A DNA stretch of 35,915 bases from positions 1 through 35,915 of the forward strand of contig JALSLJ010000094.1 in the NCBI GenBank assembly GCA_026988315.1, given 5' to 3'. Shown piece by piece: positions 15,661-23,354 of the stretch (positions are counted from its first letter, which is position 1; the number at the start of each line of letters is the position of its first letter). The stretch is from Sulfurimonas sp. (GTDB lineage Bacteria > Campylobacterota > Campylobacteria > Campylobacterales > Sulfurimonadaceae). Below the pieces are notes generated by a model. The model was given only the letters and a program-made list of their open reading frames with translations. It was not told the DNA's origin and did not search any database. The position numbers were made by a program, and so were the translations under genes.

Positions 15661-16858
15661 TTTCAACCTCCACTTTTAAAGTTTTCAGGTATGCAACTAT
15701 ATCATCAATCTCTTGAGCTGACATCCAATCAAAACCAGGCATAGATGATACTCTTTTACCATTATCTATATTGTACCAAGCATAATTGCTATGTGCATTT
15801 CTATTGTAACCTGGAACAACAACTGCGGATGGGTTCATAAGTGATTCTTTAAGATAATCAATTGTTGAATAACCACCAATATTTGTCAGGGATGGACCCA
15901 TTAAGTTGGCAGCATCTCTTGATGTAAGCTGATGACATGCTGAACAATTTGCAGTTGCAATATCCTTCCCTCTCTTTGCATCACCTTTAACATCCGAATA
16001 TAGAGCAGATAAAAGCGCATCTGAACCTGGTTTTCCCTCAAGCTCAACCGCTGTCCAAGCTGAAAGATATTTTAACCCATTACGACCTAATTTATCTCCA
16101 TCCCAAACGGCAAAAGCAACAGGGATTACAGCACTATTTAGGTTTAGGTATTCATCTTTTAAAGGGCGACTGAGTGTACCTTTCCAGCCATCACCAGTGT
16201 ATGCTATACGCGCAAAAGACTTAGAACTACCATCTTTAATCTCGCTCATTGAACGGAAACCCTCAGATACAAAAGTTCTTTCATAATCACGAGTACCTAA
16301 TGTTTTCACCAGATCATTATATTTTTCAAGATCCTTACCAAATAGGTCTGTCTGATTTGGATTTACTTGGTAAGCAACATTACCGTTCCCGTTTGGCTCA
16401 TATGTTTTGCTTGTCTCTTTTTGAAGATGCACAACAACCTCGCGACCCTCAGAACCCATACCAATATAAGGAAGTTTTTTAGGGTTAGAATAGTTTGATG
16501 CAAACTGAATAGCAAAGCCATCCGAGTAAGTATCAGTTTTATCGTTCTGCTGAATACTTTGCGTACCATCAGGCCACTTAATCATAAAGGCTATTTTAGA
16601 GTTATTATATACCGCTGCAATCTCTGCAACAATAGCTTTATTTTTAGCATTTATCTCATTTGCTTTTTTATCATTAAACTTTATTGTTGTTTGAGGATAC
16701 AAAGTAACCTTTGAAAAATCAGCACTCTTCCAGATATCATCCTTGCAATTAATAGTATCAATGTTTGAGCTTACCTTAGTAGCCTCTATTGAAGAGTCTC
16801 CCAAAAGCGCCGAAACAATAACACTCGCTGCTAAAAGCGAATTTACCAACTTCTTCAT
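15650..16858 (-). CDS. Heme-b gamma subunit fused to cytochrome c
   Basis: The 402-residue periplasmic protein (signal peptide about residues 1-20) joins two electron-transfer modules. Residues about 35-275 resemble the heme-b gamma subunit of type II DMSO-reductase-family enzymes (ethylbenzene, dimethylsulfide, selenate and chlorate enzymes). The signature VAFAVWDGDKLGRNGLKYLSAW contains the likely heme ligand Lys263, and Met134 in GMGSEGRE is a candidate for the other. Residues about 290-398 are a class I cytochrome c with CSACH (Cys305, Cys308, His309) and a likely axial Met373 in SSMPGF. GGAGG precedes the ATG, which overlaps the beta-subunit stop by one base (TAATG). Known gamma subunits usually lack the cytochrome part. 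Confidence 0.9.
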   Translation of the reverse strand: MKKLVNSLLAASVIVSALLGDSSIEATKVSSNIDTINCKDDIWKSADFSKVTLYPQTTIKFNDKKANEINAKNKAIVAEIAAVYNNSKIAFMIKWPDGTQSIQQNDKTDTYSDGFAIQFASNYSNPKKLPYIGMGSEGREVVVHLQKETSKTYEPNGNGNVAYQVNPNQTDLFGKDLEKYNDLVKTLGTRDYERTFVSEGFRSMSEIKDGSSKSFARIAYTGDGWKGTLSRPLKDEYLNLNSAVIPVAFAVWDGDKLGRNGLKYLSAWTAVELEGKPGSDALLSALYSDVKGDAKRGKDIATANCSACHQLTSRDAANLMGPSLTNIGGYSTIDYLKESLMNPSAVVVPGYNRNAHSNYAWYNIDNGKRVSSMPGFDWMSAQEIDDIVAYLKTLKVEVENAQ

Positions 16859-17988
16859 TAGTGATGCCCTCCTATATTTCCATGGCCGCCATCATGATAA
16901 AAATTTATTTCATTATTTGGCTTAGTAAATTTACCAGCTATATAACGGTTATCAACTGGTGCAAGAGGATTGCGACCCTTATCTTTTGCCACTTGTTGAT
17001 AGTAAGTGTTATCAAGACGGAACATATCTGAGTGTTGGTATGCAATTAAGATATCCATAAGCTCACTCTCACCTGTTTCTTTACGCTTTTTCATCTCTGC
17101 TTTTAGAGTTTTTATAGCGCCATGAACTTCAGGACCAAAAAGTTTTTCAAGCTCTTCAATTGGAAGACGAGTTGAACCCTCTATGATTTTGCCATTTGCA
17201 TCAAATTTAGCTGGCGATTCAGTTGGTGGTACATAGAAAATATTTGGTTGCGTACCATAATCAGAACGGAGGGGTAATGCAACTTTATATTTCTCAACAA
17301 GTTTATAAACTTGCCCCTCTGTATCATCTTTAAATCCAACAAAACGGATACGCCCAACACACTGTTGTGCACATGCTGGTGGAAGACCCTGTTCAACTCT
17401 TGGAAAACATAAAATACATTTTTCAGATTTTGAAATCTTAGGATTAAAATAGATTTTTTTGTAAGGACATCCAGCGATACAATAACGATACCCTTGACAT
17501 CTATCTAAATCCACTAAAACAACACCATCCTCTTCACGCTTAAATATAGCATCTCTAGGACAAGCACTTAAACATCCAGGATTTGTACAGTGGTTACAAA
17601 TACGAGGTAGATAAAAGAAGTAGTTATCCTCAGGAAAAGAACCAGCTCCCTCATCTTCATCCCAGTTTGGACCCCAAGTAGGCTCTACATTTGGCTCAAA
17701 TGATGCTCCACCTTGTAAGGAATCATAGTTATAATCCCAAGGCACACCGTAATCTGCTTCAAGATTTGGGATGATACCTGGTTGTAAATCACCAGCCTCA
17801 TCAAAACCGCCACCTAAATCCATCCAGTTTTTTGGATATCCGGTACCAGGATATGTCTCAACATTATTCCAATACATATACTCACGACCATTACGATTAG
17901 TCCATTGAGTTTTACACGCTACAGTACATGTCTGACACCCGATACATTTATTCAGGTCCATAACCATTGCTAATTGTCTCTTTGACAT
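16858..17988 (-). CDS. Four-cluster iron-sulfur beta subunit (type II DMSO reductase family)
   Basis: The 376-residue NarH-like subunit passes electrons between the catalytic subunit and the heme subunit. It has no signal peptide and is probably exported with the alpha subunit by Tat. Four cysteine groups are seen: Cys15/18/21/25, Cys131/134/139/143, Cys164/170/174 and Cys191/194/206/210. In the third group Tyr167 stands where a 4Fe-4S cluster would need Cys (Trp in NarH), which predicts a 3Fe-4S cluster. The DYNYDSL...PNWDED segment and the ACAQQCVGRIRFVG motif are typical of this family and not of short DmsB-like subunits. It lies nine bases after the alpha stop and overlaps gamma by one base. 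Confidence 0.95.
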   Translation of the reverse strand: MSKRQLAMVMDLNKCIGCQTCTVACKTQWTNRNGREYMYWNNVETYPGTGYPKNWMDLGGGFDEAGDLQPGIIPNLEADYGVPWDYNYDSLQGGASFEPNVEPTWGPNWDEDEGAGSFPEDNYFFYLPRICNHCTNPGCLSACPRDAIFKREEDGVVLVDLDRCQGYRYCIAGCPYKKIYFNPKISKSEKCILCFPRVEQGLPPACAQQCVGRIRFVGFKDDTEGQVYKLVEKYKVALPLRSDYGTQPNIFYVPPTESPAKFDANGKIIEGSTRLPIEELEKLFGPEVHGAIKTLKAEMKKRKETGESELMDILIAYQHSDMFRLDNTYYQQVAKDKGRNPLAPVDNRYIAGKFTKPNNEINFYHDGGHGNIGGHH

Positions 17989-17997
17989 CTATACCCC

Positions 17998-20898
17998 TTA
18001 AACTTTTGCTTTTTCATAATTTACGGCGCCATCATATGCGTACTGATTACCGTCCCAAAGACCACCGAATTTTAGGTGACCCCAACCATCTGCCATCTCT
18101 AGTAGGTTCAGAGATGTAGGTACAACTTCGTTGTGACCTTTGTTAAACTTATACATGTATGGTTCCCATCCATGCTCCATCACAAGTCCATCTGCTGGTG
18201 AAGATGAACTTAATTTTGCCATTGCGAAGAACTCTCCAAGGTTATTAAATACACGGATAGTATCTCCATCTTCAATACCTTTTGCTTTTGCAACTACACG
18301 ATTGAGAGCAATCGCTGGTACACCACGCTGTAATCTAAGGAGTGTACGAGAAGTCTTATAGTTTGAGTGAATCGACCATCTAGCGTGTGGAGTCATAAGC
18401 ACATATGGATACTCTTTTCGTTGTGGACGAATCCCTTCCATACCTGTATTTGTAGCCGCTCCCATTTTGATATACATCTCATGGTCAACATAAAATGTTT
18501 GACGACCAGACATTGTGTGCATAGGCTCAAATTTATAAAGGTGGTTTTCATTTGAGTTATACGGCTTATCAGAATAGAGTGGAGATGTTTGAGCAGCTTT
18601 TTCATTAATCATCAAGAACCCACCCATTTTATACATCTTCTCTATAGTCCATGGCTGATACTGGTCACATTTTTCTAATGCAGCTTCAACAGCCATCTTA
18701 TCAGTTCCAAGATAAACCTCACCAGCACCCTCAGACTCTTCATCAGTATTTGTATATTCTTTATGGAAGATTGTTAAGTCATGGTACCCTGGTTTTGCAT
18801 AACGGATATCATCTTTAACCTTTGCTTTTGAGATATTTTCAGGACGCGTAGCTATCTCTTCTAGCTTTTTAGCTAAAAGTGTAAACATACTCCACTCATC
18901 CATAGCTTCACCAACATTTTTGATGTTAGCAACTGGTTGAGCCAAGTTTGTAAAGCGATGGTAACCTGGAGATGTACGAAGATCATAAACCTCATAGTGA
19001 GATTTTGCAGGAAGCAAAACATCTGCATACTGAGCTGCTTCACTCATCCTATAATCAACATAAGCAAAAAAGTCCATTCTTCCTAAGAATGCTTTACGAT
19101 ACTCATTACCCTTATTTCTTCTAAAAGTTGAATCTGCAACGATTAAAGCTGTAGTTGGTAGCCACCAAGGTTTCACAACATTACCAGTTGTGCTTGTGAG
19201 ATTATCTCCACCATTTTTACCTGCTTCAAGCATCTCGCTTAAAACTGCCATATACTCTTTTTTACTCATACCATTTTGAGCTCGTTTTACATCTTCATCG
19301 TCAAAATACTCATCAAAAGTTTTCATACCGTTACCATTCATGAACTCACCAACGAAACCTGAACCAAAACGGGGATTATACTTACCAGAAAAACCAGACA
19401 AGGCACCAAGACCTGAAAGTTGAAACTCATTCTCAGTATTTAAACCGCCATATGGACCCATACGACCTGTTAAACCACAGATTGAAGCCACATTCCAAAT
19501 AGTCATCATACCGTTAAAGTATTTGTTAAGAGAAAAACCAGTAGTAATTTCTACAACTTTTGGAAGTGCTATATCTTTTGCTAATTGTTTTACAGTATCT
19601 GGATGTACGCCAGTAGTATCTTTAGTTACCTCTGGAGCAAACTTGGAAGCTGATTTTTTCAACATCTCAAATACAGTTGTCACTTCTCTTTCATGACCAT
19701 GAACATCAGTTATAGTCCAAACTCCCTCTAAGGTTGGTACAACATCTTTAGGAAGACGAAGTGTACGAGTTTTATGGCCTTCAGTACCTGGCATTAAGAA
19801 AGGCTCACCTGAAGTTTCATTCATACAGTAAAATTGCTCATCCCATGCATGGTGGTCTTCTTTGTTTTCAGTATGTTCTAAATCATTTCTGCGAATCATC
19901 TTTTGAGTTTTCACATCTACTAAGAAAGGCAAATCTGTGTAAAGCTTAGCAAACTCTGGCTTGTACATTTTCTCATTTAAAATTTCATAAATAACACTCA
20001 TCGCTAAGATATTATCAGAGCCCGCTTTAATAGGTATCCAAAGATCTGCAGATTTTGCAGTTGCATTGAACTCGGGAGTAATTACAATGATTTTCGCACC
20101 ATTGTATTTACCTTCCCAAACAAAGTGAGCATCAGGGATACGAGAAACTGATGGATTACCACCCCACATAACAGCAGTATCTACTGTGTACATAAAGTCC
20201 CAAGTACATCCAAGATTACCCTCACCATAAGCAATTGCAGCACCAGAGAACATATCTCCAAGATAAGATGATGGATAGATTCTATTTGCTCCTAACTGAG
20301 TTGAGAAACGCAAAACTGAACCACGGCGACCCTCAGTTAAAAGGCCTGTTCCAGCATGAACCATTAACTTATCTGGACCACGCTCTGGATCTGTGAGAGT
20401 ATCAAAAATATTTTGACAAATCTTCTCAGCAGCCTCATCCCAAGAAGCTCTTTTCCATTTACCCTCACCACGCTCACCTGTACGAATCATCGGATAAAGA
20501 ATTCTATCTTTTTGATACATCACTTGTGAGTGCTGAACACCCTTGTTACATCCACGAGGATTAAAGTCAGGGATTTTAGCATTGATAACTGGGTAGCGAG
20601 CAGATTGATTTTCACGAGTGATTACACCGTTGTGAGACCAAACTTCCCAAGCACAGTTACCTTGACAGTTTACACAATGGTATGCAAAACCGTGTTCCTC
20701 TTTTTTACCATAAGTAAAAGAGAACTCATTTCTATACATCTCTTCAGTATAGTTTGTGTTTGGATACTCATTTTTTCCATTCTCAACACTCATCGCCTCA
20801 GTTTTCGCAAAAAGAGAACCTTGTGAAGCAACTAATGCAGCAGTCATTCCCGAAACTTTAAGGAAATTTCTACGCTTATTATTCATAACTTTTGTCAT
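17998..20898 (-). CDS. Type II DMSO-reductase-family molybdenum catalytic subunit, Tat-exported
   Basis: This 966-residue catalytic subunit binds the bis-molybdopterin guanine dinucleotide cofactor in the periplasm. The N-terminus has a Tat signal (KRRNFLK at 8-14, then a hydrophobic stretch ending near AKT). His74, Cys78, Cys82 and Cys117 form the His-type 4Fe-4S site typical of type II enzymes. Asp215 in YLGDMFSGAA is in the position of the Asp that ligates molybdenum in NarG and ethylbenzene dehydrogenase. The C-terminal domain has the RWSIHSNYKTS and VFNNLGEF segments of type II relatives. Family members act on nitrate, selenate, (per)chlorate, dimethylsulfide or hydrocarbons. The substrate here is not determinable by eye. 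It follows the rhodanese gene by 16 bases. Confidence 0.95.
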   Translation of the reverse strand: MTKVMNNKRRNFLKVSGMTAALVASQGSLFAKTEAMSVENGKNEYPNTNYTEEMYRNEFSFTYGKKEEHGFAYHCVNCQGNCAWEVWSHNGVITRENQSARYPVINAKIPDFNPRGCNKGVQHSQVMYQKDRILYPMIRTGERGEGKWKRASWDEAAEKICQNIFDTLTDPERGPDKLMVHAGTGLLTEGRRGSVLRFSTQLGANRIYPSSYLGDMFSGAAIAYGEGNLGCTWDFMYTVDTAVMWGGNPSVSRIPDAHFVWEGKYNGAKIIVITPEFNATAKSADLWIPIKAGSDNILAMSVIYEILNEKMYKPEFAKLYTDLPFLVDVKTQKMIRRNDLEHTENKEDHHAWDEQFYCMNETSGEPFLMPGTEGHKTRTLRLPKDVVPTLEGVWTITDVHGHEREVTTVFEMLKKSASKFAPEVTKDTTGVHPDTVKQLAKDIALPKVVEITTGFSLNKYFNGMMTIWNVASICGLTGRMGPYGGLNTENEFQLSGLGALSGFSGKYNPRFGSGFVGEFMNGNGMKTFDEYFDDEDVKRAQNGMSKKEYMAVLSEMLEAGKNGGDNLTSTTGNVVKPWWLPTTALIVADSTFRRNKGNEYRKAFLGRMDFFAYVDYRMSEAAQYADVLLPAKSHYEVYDLRTSPGYHRFTNLAQPVANIKNVGEAMDEWSMFTLLAKKLEEIATRPENISKAKVKDDIRYAKPGYHDLTIFHKEYTNTDEESEGAGEVYLGTDKMAVEAALEKCDQYQPWTIEKMYKMGGFLMINEKAAQTSPLYSDKPYNSNENHLYKFEPMHTMSGRQTFYVDHEMYIKMGAATNTGMEGIRPQRKEYPYVLMTPHARWSIHSNYKTSRTLLRLQRGVPAIALNRVVAKAKGIEDGDTIRVFNNLGEFFAMAKLSSSSPADGLVMEHGWEPYMYKFNKGHNEVVPTSLNLLEMADGWGHLKFGGLWDGNQYAYDGAVNYEKAKV

Positions 20899-20914
20899 AT
20901 TTTAAACCTCTCCT

Positions 20915-22057
20915 CTATCTTTTAAGTGGTAAACTCATATCGTTACCCCAAACATCCCAACTACCTGTAAATACTTTAATATTTTTGTATCCAAGAAGCT
21001 TAAGAGCTGTAATGTGTTCTGAGCCACGACCTGCACCAACCATACAATATGCATAAATTGTTTTATCTTTATCTATCCCGTTTTTAGCATATATAGCTTT
21101 TAAGTCTGTAGCCGATTTGAATGATCTTTTATTTTTAACATCAGAAATTTCACTCCACTCAATAAAACTAGACCCTGGTATATGTCCACCACGAGCAACA
21201 TTATCCATTTTACGCTCACCGATAATCTCAGCCATAGAACGAGAATCAATAATTACATACTTAGAATCTTTTCCATTTTTAAGAATATCTTCCATTGCAT
21301 GCTTCACCTCTTCCTTGCCCGCAATATTTGTTAAATTAACATCCTCTTTGTCAATTCTATATGTTTTTGGAGCTACATTCTCTTCCCCTTTAACAACTAA
21401 AAGATCAGGTTCTAATGCTTTCATTTGAGCTTTATACTCTTTTTGCTCTTTTTTACTTGCCTTAATGAGAGCTTTATATTCAGCAATTTGTACTTCGCTT
21501 AATTCTATCTTCCCTTTTTTATGATTTTTTAAAGCTTTTTTTGCTTTTTTTGCTGGCTTTTTAGCTTTTTTAGCTTCTGCTTTAATGGCATTATATTTTT
21601 GCTGAACTGGATCAATCTCCATAATAGCCGCACGACCGCCATTTAAAATTTTGATATTTGTATGTCCAAAACTTGTGAAAAAAGAGTAAACACCAGTAGC
21701 ATTTGGCCCTTTAAAATCATCATAAGCTATAATCATAGTATCGTTAGAGATGCCTTTTGATCCTATGTAGTGCTCAGCATCATCCAAACAACGATACAAT
21801 GGCTCGCAATGCATATTTCCTGTAATGTCTGAATGGTGTAAATGGTGAGCATACATCTCAACAGAACCTTTTATGTGCCCCAATTTATACACATCTTCAG
21901 TATCACCTGAGACAAACATTACATTTTCTTTACCAATAAGCTTAACTGCATCCTCTGCAGATATTAAAATATCATTATCATGATATTCATCTGCTACTAC
22001 TAACGGGGTCATAGCCAATGTCGCAGCTAGTAGCAACCCCTTTATCATTTTTTTCAT
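20915..22057 (-). CDS. Exported two-domain rhodanese (sulfurtransferase) with Lys-rich linker
   Basis: The 380-residue protein begins at the ATG at 22057, with AGGAGG seven bases upstream; a reading from 22084 adds nine unlikely residues. A signal peptide (MKKMIKGLLLAATLAMTPLVVA) predicts a periplasmic location. Domain 1 (about 30-155) has the rhodanese fold, but its active loop reads YDDFKGPNATG with Asp instead of Cys. Domain 2 (about 240-380) has the active loop AYCMVGAGRGS with the catalytic Cys. This inactive/active pair is typical of thiosulfate or mercaptopyruvate sulfurtransferases. A highly charged linker (about 160-215), full of Lys-Lys-Ala repeats, separates the domains and is unusual. 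It is the first gene of the molybdoenzyme operon and may deliver or accept sulfane sulfur (or selenium). Confidence 0.9.
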   Translation of the reverse strand: MKKMIKGLLLAATLAMTPLVVADEYHDNDILISAEDAVKLIGKENVMFVSGDTEDVYKLGHIKGSVEMYAHHLHHSDITGNMHCEPLYRCLDDAEHYIGSKGISNDTMIIAYDDFKGPNATGVYSFFTSFGHTNIKILNGGRAAIMEIDPVQQKYNAIKAEAKKAKKPAKKAKKALKNHKKGKIELSEVQIAEYKALIKASKKEQKEYKAQMKALEPDLLVVKGEENVAPKTYRIDKEDVNLTNIAGKEEVKHAMEDILKNGKDSKYVIIDSRSMAEIIGERKMDNVARGGHIPGSSFIEWSEISDVKNKRSFKSATDLKAIYAKNGIDKDKTIYAYCMVGAGRGSEHITALKLLGYKNIKVFTGSWDVWGNDMSLPLKR

Positions 22058-22096
22058 CCCTCTTCCTCCTAAACTTTTCAACAATCATTAGATTAA

Positions 22097-22102
22097 ATTA
22101 TA
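22097..22102 (-). promoter_or_regulatory. -10 box for the rhodanese-molybdoenzyme operon
   Basis: On the minus strand TATAAT (22102-22097) lies 40 bases before the rhodanese ATG, giving a leader of about 33 bases with AGGAGG. The -35 position (17-base spacer) reads TTTCCC, a poor match, which would fit a promoter that needs an activator. Confidence 0.55.
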
Positions 22103-22183
22103 CATAAATCTTATTGATTGGGAAATCTTTCAGCAAATTTAAACTCTTTCATTGTAGGCTCTTATATCTTACTTATAAGTTAA

Positions 22184-22205
22184 ATCACAATAATATCACA
22201 ATAAT
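22184..22205 (+). repeat. Perfect tandem 11-base repeat
   Basis: ATCACAATAAT occurs twice in direct succession at 22184-22194 and 22195-22205. An 11-base period places both copies on nearly the same face of the helix, as for a protein binding two tandem half sites. It lies about 85 bases upstream of the minus-strand -10 box. Confidence 0.7.
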
Positions 22206-22256
22206 GATTACAAAACGAAACACATTCATTTTATTTATTAATATTTCCTTAATAAC

Positions 22257-22270
22257 ATAGATTAATCTAT
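22257..22270. promoter_or_regulatory. Perfect 14-base palindrome
   Basis: ATAGATTAATCTAT is a perfect inverted repeat, a candidate operator for a dimeric regulator. It lies 110 bases before the repeat-protein ATG and about 155 bases from the minus-strand promoter, so either operon could be its target. Confidence 0.5.
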
Positions 22271-22380
22271 AAAAAAGTTTCTATAAACTCTTAATTTTCA
22301 CAATTAGAATCAATTTTTAGAGTTCTAACAGTAATACTTAGATATATTATCACATATTCATAACATATAGGCAGGTAATT

Positions 22381-22986
22381 ATGTCCAAAAACGCTATAGA
22401 AAATGCAATTGATACCAAAGATACTGATACTTTAATAGAGATACTAGAAGATAAAACTCTTCCCATAGAAGATATAAAAAAAATCTATTATCCCTTAAGA
22501 AACCATAAAGAGCTAGTTGCACAAGTTGCTATGAACTTGAGCCTAAGAACCTCTGTATATGATAGGGAAAAAGAGTATAGTGAAACTATGGTTGAACTTC
22601 TGCGTGATCTGGCTGTTAATGAAGCTGATATGGGTGCGAGATGGGCAGTTGCAAAAAATCCGCATACGCCAGAGGATGTTTTAAGTGATTTAGCAAAAGA
22701 TAAAATAAACTTAGTAAGAGCACTCGTTGCAACAAATCCAACAACTCCCTCTAATATTTTAGAAAAATTCTTTAGTGATGAAAAAATTGTAAGAGATGGC
22801 TTATCAGGCAATCCAAACACGCCTGTAAAAATTTTAAAAATTTTAGCAAGCGATAGCGATAAAATGGTAAGAATGAGATTAGCTGAAAATGCTAAAGCTC
22901 CAAAAGAGATACTCAAAGAACTGCTCAAAGACTCTGATGTAAATGTAGCAAAGGCTGCTGAAGTAAATATGGATAAATTATCATGA
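22381..22986 (+). CDS. Leucine-rich-variant (LRV) / HEAT-like repeat protein
   Basis: The 201-residue cytoplasmic protein is built of helical repeats of about 24 residues. At least four carry the sequence N-P-x-T-P-x-x-(V/I)-L followed by Asp/Lys-rich helices (KNPHTPEDVL, TNPTTPSNIL, GNPNTPVKIL, ENAKAPKEIL), the signature of leucine-rich-variant repeats. Unlike the Azotobacter LRV protein it has no cysteine, so no iron-sulfur cluster is expected in it. The ATG has a weak AGG upstream. Its stop overlaps the next ATG (ATGA), and an Mrp-type ATPase follows, so the three form an operon. The function is probably protein binding; the partner is unknown. Confidence 0.82.
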   Translation: MSKNAIENAIDTKDTDTLIEILEDKTLPIEDIKKIYYPLRNHKELVAQVAMNLSLRTSVYDREKEYSETMVELLRDLAVNEADMGARWAVAKNPHTPEDVLSDLAKDKINLVRALVATNPTTPSNILEKFFSDEKIVRDGLSGNPNTPVKILKILASDSDKMVRMRLAENAKAPKEILKELLKDSDVNVAKAAEVNMDKLS

Positions 22987-23354
22987 GAAAACATAGCAAA
23001 AGTATAAAAAGTAAGTTTACTGCACTTGAAAATCATTTTTTAAATACTTTTTTCTCAGGTATCTATATCAGTGCAAATGAGTTTATAACTATTGGTAGAA
23101 AAACAGGGCTTCAACTTGGGATGAACTCAAGAGAACTCCTCATAAAAGAGTTGCTAAACAAGAGTGATGCCAATGGCACTTTAAATCAAACAGCAGAACT
23201 GCTAAATACTCTCATTCAAGAAAGAATAGACAGATATAATGCTCTCAGTAGAGACTATCCCAATTCAGGATTACAACTCTCTGGGCTAGTACAAAAAGCA
23301 AATGCTACTAAATCTTTACTTACGCGTGAATCTCAAAGAAGTCCCTATGAATAG
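22983..23354 (+). CDS. Conserved-looking protein of unknown function
   Basis: This 123-residue protein begins with a basic stretch and is mostly helical, without cysteine, signal peptide or membrane segment. It overlaps the upstream repeat-protein gene by four bases (ATGA) and the mrp gene by eight bases, so all three are translationally linked. I do not recognise the family. The tight overlaps on both sides are good evidence that it is a real gene. A role linked to its operon neighbours is inferred from position only. Confidence 0.75.
   Translation: MRKHSKSIKSKFTALENHFLNTFFSGIYISANEFITIGRKTGLQLGMNSRELLIKELLNKSDANGTLNQTAELLNTLIQERIDRYNALSRDYPNSGLQLSGLVQKANATKSLLTRESQRSPYE

Larger units (their letters stand above)
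22058..22380. other. Divergent intergenic control region
   Basis: This 323-base AT-rich gap separates the rhodanese-led operon (minus) from the repeat-protein operon (plus). It contains no coding region I can support. It holds a likely minus-strand promoter, an 11-base tandem repeat at 22184-22205, a short palindrome ACTTATAAGT at 22171-22180, and a 14-base palindrome at 22257-22270. These are listed separately and are plausible binding sites for a regulator of the molybdoenzyme operon. Confidence 0.7.

Noticed and set aside
17998-20898. Membrane-bound nitrate reductase NarG
   Set aside because: The protein is 966 residues, well below the usual 1200, has a clear Tat signal, and the partners are a periplasmic heme gamma subunit and TorD-like chaperone rather than NarI and NarJ.
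16858-20898. Polysulfide, tetrathionate or arsenate reductase of the PsrABC/TtrABC/ArrAB type
   Set aside because: Those have a Cys-only iron-sulfur site, a short four-cluster beta subunit and often an NrfD-like membrane subunit. Here the site is His-type, the beta subunit is NarH-like with Tyr at the 3Fe-4S position, and no NrfD gene is present.
13375-22057. Perchlorate or chlorate respiration island
   Set aside because: The enzyme family fits, but no chlorite dismutase or pcr-type multiheme cytochrome is present in the window, and a rhodanese is not expected there. It remains possible only if the dismutase is elsewhere.
22184-22205. CRISPR-like array
   Set aside because: There are only two copies of an 11-base unit with no spacer, so it is a tandem repeat. 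No CRISPR array was seen anywhere.
22488-23036. 182-residue minus-strand reading frame opposite the LRV protein
   Set aside because: It is a shadow of the LRV repeat gene; it is Ser/Phe/Leu-rich in the way antisense frames are, has no ribosome binding site, and crosses the start of the next gene.
23302-23346. Longer mrp start at 23302
   Set aside because: It lies deep in the preceding gene, adds 15 residues unlike the family, and the ATG at 23347 fits the family N-terminus.
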